A stretch of DNA of 64,000 nucleotides from Alcaligenes sp. SORT26 (GTDB lineage: Bacteria > Pseudomonadota > Gammaproteobacteria > Burkholderiales > Burkholderiaceae_B). Location: contig NZ_CP070975.1 of assembly GCF_017377875.1 (NCBI RefSeq), positions 2,604,001 to 2,668,000 of the forward strand. The letters run 5' to 3'. The translations under genes and the position numbers were made by a program. This document shows positions 30,336 to 38,972 of this stretch, piece after piece. The notes under the pieces were generated by a model that worked only from the letters and a program-made list of their open reading frames with translations, searched no databases and had not been told where the DNA came from. Within the stretch, counting starts at the first letter, position 1; the number at the start of each line of letters is the position of its first letter.

Positions 30336-30827
30336 ATGTTTGATGTCAGCTTTAGTGAACTGCTCCTGATTGGAGTGGTTGCCCTGATCGTCATCGGTCC
30401 TGAACGTCTTCCTAAAGTAGCGCGCACTGTCGGCCATTTGCTTGGCCGCGCGCAGCGCTACGTGAACGAGGTCAAGACCGATATACAACGCGAAATCAAT
30501 CTGGATGAGGTGAACAAGCTCAAAGACCAGATGGAGGACGCTGCGCGCTCGGTGCGCAGTTCGGTCGAGGACACGGGCAAAAGCATCAGCCAGCCTCTGA
30601 CAGAAGCCCGCGATACCCTGCAAAACGCGTCGGAATCTGCACGCAAAGTCTTTTCGGATACCACCGACAAAGCCGCTGTGCAGCCCGATGCGCCAGCCAG
30701 CGAATCGCTTGCAGAACCTGCTACCCAGGATGCAGCCGCCCAGCCAGCGCCCAGTGCGCCAGCCAGTGACGACGCTCCCCGTCCTACGGATGCTCCCGCC
30801 TCTACCCCTAAAGGACCTACGGCATGA
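30336..30827 (+). CDS. tatB: Sec-independent protein translocase TatB
   Basis: 163 residues. An N-terminal helix (SELLLIGVVALIVIGPERLP) with the PERLP hinge typical of TatB, then a long amphipathic helix. From about residue 105 there is a low-complexity tail rich in alanine and proline (AQPAPSAPASDDAPRPT). It works with TatC as the receptor for twin-arginine signals. Overlaps tatC by four bases. Confidence 0.94.
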   Translation: MFDVSFSELLLIGVVALIVIGPERLPKVARTVGHLLGRAQRYVNEVKTDIQREINLDEVNKLKDQMEDAARSVRSSVEDTGKSISQPLTEARDTLQNASESARKVFSDTTDKAAVQPDAPASESLAEPATQDAAAQPAPSAPASDDAPRPTDAPASTPKGPTA

Positions 30828-31591
30828 GCACCGACGCGCCTCAAGAAGATACCTTTATCTCCCACCTGATCGAGCTACGCACACGCTTGTTGCGTGCCGT
30901 GATTGCTGTGGTGGGGATTTTTATCGTGCTGTTTACCTATCCGGGTGCTTCCGCCATTTACGATGTGCTGGCACAGCCCATGATGAGCTCCCTGCCCGAA
31001 GGTACACGCATGATCGCCACCGGGGTGATCACCCCCTTCATGGTGCCGGTCAAAGTCACGCTGATGGCCGCTTTCGTGCTGGCCTTGCCCGTGGTGCTTT
31101 ACCAAGCCTGGGCCTTTATTGCTCCCGGACTGTACAACCACGAAAAGAAACTGGCTTTGCCGCTGATCATGACCAGCACCTTGCTGTTCATCGCTGGTAT
31201 GGCCTTCTGTTATTTCGTCGTATTTCGCACCGTCTTTCACTTCATCGCTTCGTTTGCTCCGCAATCGATTACGCCTGCACCAGACATTGAAGCCTATCTG
31301 GGCTTTGTCATGACCATGTTCCTGGCCTTTGGCATTACCTTTGAAGTGCCTATTGCCGTCATCTTGCTGGTGAAAACAGGGGTCGTCACCGTTGCCAAGC
31401 TGCGTGAAATCCGTGGCTATGTAATTGTGGGCGCATTTGTGATTGCCGCGATTGTGACGCCACCCGATGTCGTCAGCCAGATTCTGTTGGCTGCGCCGCT
31501 CTGCCTGCTCTACGAGATAGGTATTCTGGCCGCCAGCCTGATCAAGAAGCGGGAAGCGGAAGCCAGCGAAGGCCGCGAGCTGGATCTGTAA
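30824..31591 (+). CDS. tatC: Sec-independent protein translocase TatC
   Basis: 255 residues with six membrane helices. The conserved N-terminal FISHLIELRTRLLRA segment recognises signal peptides. The family region FGITFEVPIAVILLVKTGVV is clear. Final gene of hinT-tatABC, ending in a terminator. The nearby petA product carries a twin-arginine motif and is an expected client. Confidence 0.95.
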   Translation: MSTDAPQEDTFISHLIELRTRLLRAVIAVVGIFIVLFTYPGASAIYDVLAQPMMSSLPEGTRMIATGVITPFMVPVKVTLMAAFVLALPVVLYQAWAFIAPGLYNHEKKLALPLIMTSTLLFIAGMAFCYFVVFRTVFHFIASFAPQSITPAPDIEAYLGFVMTMFLAFGITFEVPIAVILLVKTGVVTVAKLREIRGYVIVGAFVIAAIVTPPDVVSQILLAAPLCLLYEIGILAASLIKKREAEASEGRELDL

Positions 31592-31641
31592 GCCGTCCTG
31601 CATAAAACCCGGGCCGGATAGGCCACGAACATACAGACCAT

Positions 31642-31695
31642 AAAAATGGCTCTCTACGCCGCTCCTTACGGAGCCAGGCAAGAGAGCCATTTTTT
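31642..31695. terminator. Bidirectional terminator after tatC
   Basis: 14-base arms (31642-31655 with 31681-31694) begin with an A-run and end in a T-run, so it can work on both strands. A second short stem, GCTCC-TTAC-GGAGC (31661-31674), is nested in the loop. About 170 bp without a gene follow before the convergent protease gene. Confidence 0.85.
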
Positions 31696-31865
31696 ATGAA
31701 TACCCTGCAGCGCTTGTGCGCCACTACGATCTGCAAGACAGCGTAGCCAAATGCAAATCACCGCATAGCGAACAGCCCATAGGTGAGACGCATTGCCCTG
31801 AATGCCACCAGCGCCTCCCCAGCCTCCCGAATCATCCCGCATAGGCAAGAGGGAGGGCTTTCCTT

Positions 31866-33032
31866 TTACTTGCGCACCTGAGGCCGCACACCGACCTTGA
31901 CGGCTACATCCAGTTCCTTGCCGTCGCGCAGCACACTCAAAGTCACCGTTTGCCCCGGTTGCACCGGGCCAATCTGATTGAGCAGCCCAATCGAATCAGC
32001 GACCTGCTGACCATTCAATCGCAAAACAATATCCCCGACGAGCAAATGCGCCTCCGCTGCCGGGCCGTGACGCTGCACACTGGCAATAATCACCCCGGCA
32101 TCACTTTTCAGCTTGAAGGACTTGATCAAATCCGGGGTAATGTCCTGAGGCTCCAGTCCCAGCCAGCCACGCGTCACTTCGCCATTACGGATAATTTCGT
32201 CCATGATGGCCAGCGCTGTTGCTGCAGGAATGGCAAAACCGATACCCAAAGACCCACCTGTCTCGGAATAAATAGCCGTATTGATCCCGACCAGACGGCC
32301 AATGGCATCCACCAAAGCGCCACCGGAGTTGCCAGGGTTAATGGCCGCATCCGTCTGGATGAAGTTCTCGTAAATATTGATGCCCAGTCGATTACGACCC
32401 AGGCCGGACACAATACCCATCGTGGTGGTCTGCCCCACCCCAAAAGGATTGCCGATAGCCAGCACCACATCCCCCACCTGCAATTGATCCTGCGCCTGGG
32501 TCTGAATCACGGCCAGCTTGGGCAAATTCACTTTCAGCACGGCCAAATCACTTTCGGGGTCCGTACCAATCAGGCTCGCCTTGGCCTGACGTCCATCCGA
32601 CAAGGCAACCTCAATCGCGTCGGCCGCTTCAATGACGTGGTAATTCGTCAGGATATAGCCCTGTTCGTGTACGATCACGCCCGAACCCAGGTTGATCGTG
32701 GAGCGACGCCCCATCAGATCAGGCAGTTCCCGGAACAGGCGTTGCAGGTCAGGATCTTCCAGCAAGGGCGAATTGCCTTCCAAATGCTTGCTGGTGTACA
32801 CATTAACGACAGCAGGCGCGGCACTGGTGACAGCCGAGGCATAGGACAGCGGGCCTTCCTGCGCAACAGGTGCCAGCAAAGAAGGAACCGGCGCAGGCAA
32901 GACCACGGTATTCGTAGAACGAACGGGTGCCTGGGGTGCTTCCACCCACTGCGGTCGCAGCGTCACCACAATAAAAAAGCCCGCCAGACAGATCGTCACC
33001 GCTTGAGCAAACACTAGCCACAATCGACGCAT
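31866..33032 (-). CDS. HtrA/DegS-type serine protease with one PDZ domain
   Basis: 388 residues. An N-terminal membrane anchor (about 5-25) is followed by a trypsin-like domain with triad H132 (NYHVIE), D162 (SDLAVL) and S236 (GNSGGAL), and a single C-terminal PDZ domain (about 285-375). One anchor plus one PDZ resembles DegS, which senses misfolded outer-membrane proteins and starts the sigma-E response, but beta-proteobacterial members are often annotated only as S1C peptidases. Divergent from the Nif3-like gene with 25 bp between the starts. Confidence 0.9.
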   Translation of the reverse strand: MRRLWLVFAQAVTICLAGFFIVVTLRPQWVEAPQAPVRSTNTVVLPAPVPSLLAPVAQEGPLSYASAVTSAAPAVVNVYTSKHLEGNSPLLEDPDLQRLFRELPDLMGRRSTINLGSGVIVHEQGYILTNYHVIEAADAIEVALSDGRQAKASLIGTDPESDLAVLKVNLPKLAVIQTQAQDQLQVGDVVLAIGNPFGVGQTTTMGIVSGLGRNRLGINIYENFIQTDAAINPGNSGGALVDAIGRLVGINTAIYSETGGSLGIGFAIPAATALAIMDEIIRNGEVTRGWLGLEPQDITPDLIKSFKLKSDAGVIIASVQRHGPAAEAHLLVGDIVLRLNGQQVADSIGLLNQIGPVQPGQTVTLSVLRDGKELDVAVKVGVRPQVRK

Positions 33033-33057
33033 AGCACTCTTTCAGATAAGGATTTCC

Positions 33058-33834
33058 ATGACTCAGGTTTCAACGGCCGAACTGGCCAACTGGCTCAATA
33101 GCACCTTGGATATCGCCCGTTTCAAGGACTACTGTCCCAATGGGCTCCAGGTCGAAGGCAAGCCGTATATTGGCAAACTCGTCACCGGCGTGACGGCCTC
33201 GCTGGCACTGATTGATGCCGCTATTGCCCGCCAGGCGGACGCAATTTTGGTGCACCACGGCTGGTTCTGGAAAAACGAAAACCCGTGCATTGTTGGCACC
33301 CGAAAAACTCGTATCGAACGCGTCCTGTCGCATCAGCTTAACCTCTTGGGCTATCACTTGCCCCTGGACGCCCACCCCGAGTTGGGCAACAACGCCCAGT
33401 TGGCTCGACAGCTAGGCATTGAAGTGCTGCGCGATGCAAACGGCCAGGCACAAACCTGTGGTCCGGATGGACTGGTTTGGCTAGGCGAACTGCCAGCCCC
33501 CGTCTCGCTGGAAACATTCGGCCTGACAGTTTGCAATAATTTACAACGCAAACCGCTGATTGTTGGCGATTTACAACGGAAAGTTCACCGAATAGCCTGG
33601 TGCACAGGAGGGGCACAAGGCTTTATTGATGCCGCCATCGCCGCCCAAGCCGATCTTTACATCAGCGGCGAGGCCTCGGAGCAAACATTCCACAGCGCGC
33701 AGGAAAACAATATTGCCTTCATGGCGGCCGGGCATCACGCCACTGAGCGCTATGGTGCCAAGGCGCTGGGTGAGGAAATTGCCCGCCAGTTTGGGATCGA
33801 GGTCGAGTTCATCGACCTGGACAACCCGATCTGA
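33058..33834 (+). CDS. Nif3-like dinuclear metal centre protein (YbgI family)
   Basis: 258 residues. The family metal ligands are recognisable: HHGWFWKNENP in the N-terminal half and GHHATERYG with a following glutamate near the C-terminus. These proteins form hexameric toroids with a two-metal site. They are often called GTP cyclohydrolase I type 2, but the true reaction is unsettled. Its place next to the htrA-type gene is common in beta-proteobacteria. Confidence 0.9.
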   Translation: MTQVSTAELANWLNSTLDIARFKDYCPNGLQVEGKPYIGKLVTGVTASLALIDAAIARQADAILVHHGWFWKNENPCIVGTRKTRIERVLSHQLNLLGYHLPLDAHPELGNNAQLARQLGIEVLRDANGQAQTCGPDGLVWLGELPAPVSLETFGLTVCNNLQRKPLIVGDLQRKVHRIAWCTGGAQGFIDAAIAAQADLYISGEASEQTFHSAQENNIAFMAAGHHATERYGAKALGEEIARQFGIEVEFIDLDNPI

Positions 33835-33972
33835 TGACATCAAAAACCGGCGCGTATGACTTTGCACAAGCTTTAAAGCGGCACAGGCTAGACAAGCCCA
33901 GGCCATGAAAGGCTAAAATCAGGCATCCGGCGCGGGCGAACTTGACCTTGCCGGTGGGTTTACATAAACAAA

Positions 33973-33992
33973 AAGGTGCCGAAAGGCACCTT
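33973..33992 (-). terminator. Terminator of mscL
   Basis: AAGGTGCC and GGCACCTT form an 8-bp stem with a GAAA loop. On the minus strand a T-run follows, 24 bp beyond the mscL stop. Confidence 0.85.
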
Positions 33993-34015
33993 AAAGCTTT
34001 GATACGGTTACGCTT

Positions 34016-34471
34016 TTATTTTTTCAGCGAATCCCTGATTTCACGCAGCAAGATCACGTCTTCAGGGGTTGGTTCGGGTACGGCTTGTTCAGCCTCAGCC
34101 TTGGCCACGGTGGCACGCATACGGTTAATCATCTTGACCATGCAAAACACAACGAAGGCCAGCAAGATGAAGTTGATCAAAATGGTCAGGAAGTTACCCC
34201 ACGACAAAACAACAGCGCCGGCCGAATTCAGAGCCTCCAGGGTTTCTGGGCCGGTATAGCCCTCTGGGGTACGCAAGACCGTGAACTGATTGGTAAAATC
34301 CACTTCGCCGCCCAGGATGAAACTGATGACGGGCATGACGATGTCTTTAACCAGCGAGTCGATAATCTTGCCGAAAGCAGCGCCAATAATGACACCGACC
34401 GCAAGGTCCATCATGTTGCCCTTGACTGCGAACTCCCGGAATTCGTTAAGGAAACCTCGAGCCTTGTTCAT
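34016..34471 (-). CDS. mscL: Large-conductance mechanosensitive channel MscL
   Basis: 151 residues. The N-terminal amphipathic helix and first membrane helix ([26 protein letters not shown], split as [16 protein letters not shown] and [10 protein letters not shown]) are highly conserved, as is the second helix ([20 protein letters not shown]). A charged C-terminal bundle follows. It opens under membrane tension to release solutes in osmotic downshock. The ATG at 34471 is preferred (GGTGA upstream). Confidence 0.96.
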   Translation of the reverse strand: MNKARGFLNEFREFAVKGNMMDLAVGVIIGAAFGKIIDSLVKDIVMPVISFILGGEVDFTNQFTVLRTPEGYTGPETLEALNSAGAVVLSWGNFLTILINFILLAFVVFCMVKMINRMRATVAKAEAEQAVPEPTPEDVILLREIRDSLKK

Positions 34472-34490
34472 ATGTTCACCTTTGATCAAG

Positions 34491-34518
34491 TTATGCTGCG
34501 CTGGGTAAAGCGTATAAT
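34491..34518 (+). promoter_or_regulatory. Candidate promoter of petABC
   Basis: TTATGC (34491-34496) and a consensus TATAAT (34513-34518) are 16 bp apart, giving a leader of about 70 nt before the petA ATG. A small stem TGCCC/GGGCA (34566-34570, 34576-34580) precedes the ribosome site. Confidence 0.55.
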
Positions 34519-34597
34519 GTGCGGTTGAATAATATACCCAGGCCCAAATCCGTAAATTGTGGTATTGCCCGAGTCGGGCAGGAATAAGGATACTAGA

Positions 34598-35242
34598 ATG
34601 AGTCAGAATACGACACAGCCCGATGCCATAGGCGCGGTTGATTTCAACCTTCCGCCCGATCCTTCGCGCCGAACCTGGGTCGCCACCGCCTGTGCATTAG
34701 GTGGTGTCGCTGGTGTGGCGACAGCTGTTCCCTTTGTCAGCTCCTTTGCTCCTTCCGAGAAAGCAAAAGCGGCCGGCGCTCCCGTAGAGGTTGATATCTC
34801 TGGTATCGCCCCCGGTCAGATGCGCACCGTTGAATGGCGCGGGAAACCCGTCTGGATTCTGCACCGCACCCAAGAGCAACTGGACGCACTGCCCAAACTG
34901 GACAGCCAGCTTGCCGACCCTGAATCGGATCGCCCTGGTTACACCCCTGCGTACGCCAAGAACGAATACCGTTCGCGTCGCCCTGAAATCTTTATCTGTA
35001 TCGGTATTTGCACCCACCTGGGTTGCTCCCCTACCCCGCATCTGGCCGCTGGCGCTGGCGCTGGTCTGCCCGGTGGTTGGGAAGGCGGCTTTCTATGCCC
35101 CTGCCACGGCTCCACGTTTGACCTGGCCGGTCGCGTCTACAGCAACAAGCCTGCTCCAGACAATCTGGAAATCCCGCCCTACGAGTTCTCGGCCGACGGC
35201 ACGATGGTTACCATCGGCGTAGACGAAAACAACAAGGCCTAA
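34598..35242 (+). CDS. petA: Ubiquinol-cytochrome c reductase iron-sulfur subunit (Rieske)
   Basis: 214 residues. A twin-arginine motif (SRRTWV, R24-R25) precedes the membrane helix (about 30-52). The [2Fe-2S] cluster ligands are C138 and H140 (CTHLGC) and C167 and H170 (CPCHGS); C143 and C169 are the disulfide pair. It moves electrons from ubiquinol to cytochrome c1. The ATG at 34598 has AAGGA upstream. First gene of petABC. Confidence 0.96.
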   Translation: MSQNTTQPDAIGAVDFNLPPDPSRRTWVATACALGGVAGVATAVPFVSSFAPSEKAKAAGAPVEVDISGIAPGQMRTVEWRGKPVWILHRTQEQLDALPKLDSQLADPESDRPGYTPAYAKNEYRSRRPEIFICIGICTHLGCSPTPHLAAGAGAGLPGGWEGGFLCPCHGSTFDLAGRVYSNKPAPDNLEIPPYEFSADGTMVTIGVDENNKA

Positions 35243-35292
35243 GGCGGCTGTAACCCAATACGTACTATTTAAAAAGATAAAGGAGCCGTTTC

Positions 35293-36681
35293 ATGGCTGG
35301 CGAGAAAACCGTCGAAACGACAGGACTCTTGGGATGGATTGACAGGCGCTTCCCCCTGACATCCATGTACAAAGAGCACATGTCAGAATATTACGCGCCG
35401 AAGAACTTCAACTTCTGGTACTTCTTTGGCTCTCTGGCACTGCTGGTGCTGGTTATTCAGATCGTGACAGGTATTTTCCTGGTCATGAACTACAAGCCCG
35501 ATGCCAAACTGGCTTTCGAGTCGGTTGAATACATCATGCGTGAAGTGCCCGGTGGCTGGATCATCCGCTACATGCACTCCACCGGCGCTTCCATGTTCTT
35601 CGTGGTGGTGTACCTGCACATGCTGCGCGGCTTGTTCTACGGTTCTTACCGCAAGCCACGTGAACTGGTCTGGATCTTCGGCGTTGCCATTTTCCTCTGT
35701 CTGATGGCTGAAGCCTTCATGGGCTACCTGCTGCCATGGGGCCAGATGTCCTACTGGGGCGCCCAGGTGATTGTTAACCTGTTCTCGGCCATTCCTTTCA
35801 TTGGTCCTGACCTGGCTATTTTCATCCGTGGTGACTACGTGGTGTCCGACGCCACCCTGAACCGCTTCTTTGCCCTGCACGTGATTGCTGTGCCTCTGGT
35901 CCTGCTGGGTCTGGTTGTGGCTCACCTGATCGCCTTGCACGAAGTGGGTTCCAACAACCCCGACGGTATCGAAATCAAAGAAGGCCCCAAAGACGCCAAA
36001 GGCCGTCCTTTGGATGGTATTCCCTTCCACCCCTACTACTCGGTGCACGACATCCTAGGTGTGGCTGGCTTCCTGATTGTGTTTGCTGCGATTGTGTTCT
36101 TTGCCCCTGAAATGGGCGGCTACTTCCTGGAGTTCAACAACTTCAGCCCAGCCGATGCTCTGAAGACACCTCCACACATTGCTCCAGTCTGGTACTTCAC
36201 GCCTTTCTACTCCATGCTGCGTGCAACCACTGCCGACTTTACCTGGGTTCTGGCCGGTGCTTCCGTGCTGGGCGCTCTGGTGCTGTTCATCAAAGGCAAG
36301 CTGCCCGGTATCTGGCGTCTGGCCGTCCCCGCTATCCTGATCGGTGTTGCCGTGCTGCTGCGCGTTATTGATGCCAAGTTCTGGGGTGTGGTAGCCATGG
36401 GTGGTACGGTCGTGATCCTGTTCTTCCTACCATGGCTGGACAAATCGCCTGTGAAGTCGATCCGTTACCGTCCAAGCTGGCACAAAGTGTTGTACGCGAT
36501 TTTCCTGGTCAACTTCCTGATCCTGGGTTACCTGGGCACGCAAGCTCCAAACGACTTGTTTAACTTGCTGAGCCAGATCGGTACGGTTATCTACCTGGCC
36601 TTCTTCCTGCTGATGCCGGTATGGAGCCGCATGGGTACGTTCAAACCCGAACCCGATCGCGTGACTTTCCGCCCTCACTAG
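35293..36681 (+). CDS. petB: Cytochrome b of the bc1 complex
   Basis: 462 residues, longer than the eight-helix minimum by a C-terminal extension. Heme ligands lie in helices B and D (RYMHSTGASMFFVVVYLHMLR and RFFALHVIAVPLVLLGLVVAHLIALHE, read as shorter blocks RYMHSTGASMFF, YLHMLRG, FFALHVIAVP and HLIALHE). The quinol-oxidation motif appears as PVWYF rather than PEWY: the sequence reads HIAPVWYFTPFYSMLR. That change is frequent in beta-proteobacteria. Catalyses the Q cycle in the inner membrane. Confidence 0.96.
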   Translation: MAGEKTVETTGLLGWIDRRFPLTSMYKEHMSEYYAPKNFNFWYFFGSLALLVLVIQIVTGIFLVMNYKPDAKLAFESVEYIMREVPGGWIIRYMHSTGASMFFVVVYLHMLRGLFYGSYRKPRELVWIFGVAIFLCLMAEAFMGYLLPWGQMSYWGAQVIVNLFSAIPFIGPDLAIFIRGDYVVSDATLNRFFALHVIAVPLVLLGLVVAHLIALHEVGSNNPDGIEIKEGPKDAKGRPLDGIPFHPYYSVHDILGVAGFLIVFAAIVFFAPEMGGYFLEFNNFSPADALKTPPHIAPVWYFTPFYSMLRATTADFTWVLAGASVLGALVLFIKGKLPGIWRLAVPAILIGVAVLLRVIDAKFWGVVAMGGTVVILFFLPWLDKSPVKSIRYRPSWHKVLYAIFLVNFLILGYLGTQAPNDLFNLLSQIGTVIYLAFFLLMPVWSRMGTFKPEPDRVTFRPH

Positions 36682-36700
36682 GCCCCCAACAAGAAACGGA

Positions 36701-37555
36701 ATGACCATGATTAAAAAACTGCTTGGCGCTCTGGCCTTGTCCCTTACCTGCACGGTGGCTGGTGCCGCCGAAGGTGGCTATGCCCTGGAGCGCGCGCCCG
36801 ACCGCATGCATGACATGGCGGCGTTGCAAAATGGCGCAAAACTGTTTGTAAACTACTGTCTGAACTGTCATAGCGCCAACTCCATGCGCTACAACAAGCT
36901 GACAGACCTTGGCCTGACTGAAGAAGACATCAAGAAAAACTTGCTGTTTTCCTCGGACAAGGTCGGTGATCTGATGAAGATCGCCATGACCCCGGACATG
37001 GGCAAGAAATGGTTTGGTGCTGCACCTCCTGACCTGTCCGTGATCGCACGTGCCAAGTCCACCAACCTGGGTCCTAGCGGCGCAGACTACATCTACACCT
37101 ACCTGCGTACGTTCTACCGTGACGCCTCCCGCCCAACCGGCTGGGATAACCTGGTTTTCCCAAGCGTGGGTATGCCTCACGCCATGTGGGAACGCCAAGG
37201 CGGCGTGACCTTGCACCGCACCACCGTGGCTGAAACCGCCAAGGATGACGGCAGCAAAGAATGGACCAAAACAGTAGCCAGCTACGATCCGGCCGGTTTC
37301 TCCTCCGTCAAGACAGAAGTGCTGGCTAACTACACTGGCCACGCCACTGACACAGTCAAGCTGGAGCCAGCCAACGCCAAGTTGGCAGCCAAGTACGACA
37401 GCGATGTCGCTGACCTGGCCAACTTCATGGACTGGATGGCTGAACCTGTTCAGTTGGAACGCAAGAAAATCGGCGTGGGCGTGATCCTGTTCCTGCTGCT
37501 GTTCTTTGTCGTTGCATGGCGACTCAATAGCGTTTTCTGGAAAGACATCAAGTAA
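36701..37555 (+). CDS. petC: Cytochrome c1 of the bc1 complex
   Basis: 284 residues. The signal peptide probably ends at AGA-A (about 20-21). Heme c is attached at C51 and C54 with H55 (CLNCHSANSMRY). A C-terminal membrane anchor (KIGVGVILFLLLFFVVAWRL, about 255-274) holds it in the inner membrane. It passes electrons to soluble cytochrome c. Followed by a terminator. Confidence 0.96.
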   Translation: MTMIKKLLGALALSLTCTVAGAAEGGYALERAPDRMHDMAALQNGAKLFVNYCLNCHSANSMRYNKLTDLGLTEEDIKKNLLFSSDKVGDLMKIAMTPDMGKKWFGAAPPDLSVIARAKSTNLGPSGADYIYTYLRTFYRDASRPTGWDNLVFPSVGMPHAMWERQGGVTLHRTTVAETAKDDGSKEWTKTVASYDPAGFSSVKTEVLANYTGHATDTVKLEPANAKLAAKYDSDVADLANFMDWMAEPVQLERKKIGVGVILFLLLFFVVAWRLNSVFWKDIK

Positions 37556-37569
37556 AACGCTATGCTAGA

Positions 37570-37601
37570 CGGGCAGGCTAAACTAGCCTGCCCGGCTTTT
37601 T
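37570..37601 (+). terminator. Terminator of petABC
   Basis: An 11-bp GC-rich stem (37570-37580 with 37584-37594, loop AAC) is followed by GCTTTTTA. Confidence 0.9.
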
Positions 37602-37605
37602 ATTG

Positions 37606-37629
37606 TTAAAACCCCTTGCAGGGTTTTAA
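37606..37629. repeat. Inverted repeat upstream of sspA
   Basis: TTAAAACCC (37606-37614) and GGGTTTTAA (37621-37629) flank a six-base centre, about 50 bp before sspA. A regulatory site or leader hairpin is possible; no T-run follows. Confidence 0.45.
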
Positions 37630-37681
37630 ATTCTGAGCCGTGAGGCTCTTGTTTTTATTTCTACGACTGGAATCTCCTACC

Positions 37682-38290
37682 ATGATGGTGCTCTACTCTG
37701 GAACAACTTGCCCATTCTCACAACGCTGCCGTTTCGTGTTGTTTGAAAAAGGCATGGATTTCGAGATCCGCGACATCGACTTGTATAACAAGCCTGAAGA
37801 TATCGCCGTCATGAACCCCTACGGACAGGTGCCTATCCTGGTAGAACGTGACCTGATCTTGTACGAATCGAACATCATCAATGAATACATTGATGAGCGC
37901 TTCCCTCATCCTCAGCTAATGCCTGCGGACCCCACCATGCGCGCCCGCACACGCTTGTTCCTGTACAACTTTGAAAAGGAACTGTTTGTGCACGTGGCTG
38001 CCCTGGAAGACCGCCGCAACGCCGACGCTAAAGCGCAAGAACTGGCCCGCCAGCAAATCCGCAACCACTTGTCGCAGTTGGCTCCGATCCTGCTCAAGAA
38101 CAAGTACATGCTGGGCGAAGAGTTCTCCATGCTGGACGTGGCGATCGCTCCCCTGCTCTGGCGCCTGGACCACTACGGTATCGAACTGCCCAAGAGCGCT
38201 GCTCCTGTGCAAAAGTACGCCGAACGCGTGTTCTCGCGTCCTGCCTACATTGAGGCACTGACTCCTTCCGAAAAAGTCATGCGTCGCTAA
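37682..38290 (+). CDS. sspA: Stringent starvation protein A (GST-fold)
   Basis: 202 residues. A glutathione-S-transferase fold without the usual catalytic residue: N-terminal thioredoxin-like part (MVLYSGTTCPFSQRCRFVLF) and C-terminal helical part (LDVAIAPLLWRLDHYGIELP). In E. coli SspA binds RNA polymerase and supports stationary-phase and acid-stress transcription. Two adjacent ATGs (37682, 37685) are possible starts. sspB follows after 6 bp. Confidence 0.93.
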   Translation: MMVLYSGTTCPFSQRCRFVLFEKGMDFEIRDIDLYNKPEDIAVMNPYGQVPILVERDLILYESNIINEYIDERFPHPQLMPADPTMRARTRLFLYNFEKELFVHVAALEDRRNADAKAQELARQQIRNHLSQLAPILLKNKYMLGEEFSMLDVAIAPLLWRLDHYGIELPKSAAPVQKYAERVFSRPAYIEALTPSEKVMRR

Positions 38291-38296
38291 TCCATT

Positions 38297-38722
38297 ATGC
38301 AAGAGACTTCGACCAAGCCTTACCTGCTACGCGCCCTGCACGAGTGGTGTTCCGATCACGGCTACACCCCTCATATTGTGGTGACGGTAGACGCCAACAC
38401 GGTTGTTCCACGTGGCCATATTCAGGATGGTCAAATCACCCTGAATATCGGGCATCTGGCTACCAATGGCCTGATCCTGGGCAACGACTACATTGAATTC
38501 CAGGCCCGCTTTGGCGGCGTCACGGAAGACATTTTCGTGCCTGTAGCAGCGGTGTCCGCTATCTATGCGCGCGAAACAGGTGCTGGCATGGGTTTTGAAG
38601 TCGTGGAATCCGCGCCTTACGCAGAAGAGGACGCATCGGAAACAGCTCCTGAAGCCGTTCCAGAAACTCCTGCTACAAAGAAAGACGCTGACAAGATCTC
38701 GCACCTGAAGATCGTCAAGTAA
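38297..38722 (+). CDS. sspB: ClpXP adaptor SspB
   Basis: 141 residues. The N-terminal SspB fold (KPYLLRALHEWCSDHGYTPHIVV; also GHIQDGQITLNIGH) binds ssrA-tagged proteins. An acidic flexible linker (about 110-130, rich in E, A and P) leads to the short C-terminal ClpX-binding tail ISHLKIVK. All three parts are visible, so the protein looks complete. Confidence 0.93.
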   Translation: MQETSTKPYLLRALHEWCSDHGYTPHIVVTVDANTVVPRGHIQDGQITLNIGHLATNGLILGNDYIEFQARFGGVTEDIFVPVAAVSAIYARETGAGMGFEVVESAPYAEEDASETAPEAVPETPATKKDADKISHLKIVK

Positions 38723-38740
38723 GGCGCGTTCGACGCAGAC

Positions 38741-38775
38741 AAAAATAGAGCCCCACATGGGGCTCTATTTTTTTT
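38741..38775. terminator. Bidirectional terminator after sspB
   Basis: A 14-bp stem (38741-38754 with 38759-38772, loop ACAT) with an A-run on the left and a long T-run on the right. It can also stop cysW transcripts from the other side. Confidence 0.92.
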
Positions 38776-38810
38776 TAAGGATCAAACCCGGCCATACGCC
38801 CGAGCTTTAA

Positions 38811-38888
38811 CTTCGGCTTCGGCTTCGGCTTCGGCTTCGGCTTCGGCTTCGGCTTCGGCTTCGGCTTCGGCTTCGGCTTCGGCTTCGG
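38811..38888. repeat. 13-copy tandem hexanucleotide repeat (CTTCGG)
   Basis: Thirteen exact, uninterrupted copies of CTTCGG fill 78 bp. It lies between the sspB terminator and the 3' end of cysW and is not inside a convincing reading frame. A stretch of identical short units is prone to replication slippage, so copy number probably differs between strains. About 80 bp of unremarkable sequence separate it from cysW. Confidence 0.95.
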
Positions 38889-38972
38889 CAAATCAGTATC
38901 AGCGACCTAAGCTAGACCAGGGAATACTTAATCAGATAAACCCACTGAAAATATTTCCCAGCCCAGTCCCAC

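Noticed and set aside
31950-33017. Plus-strand open frame of 355 codons
   Set aside because: Antisense to the HtrA-type protease with an intact catalytic triad.
38811-38888. Repeat as a CRISPR array or coding Ala-Glu repeat
   Set aside because: Units are six bases with no spacers, and no start codon or sustained frame runs through it.
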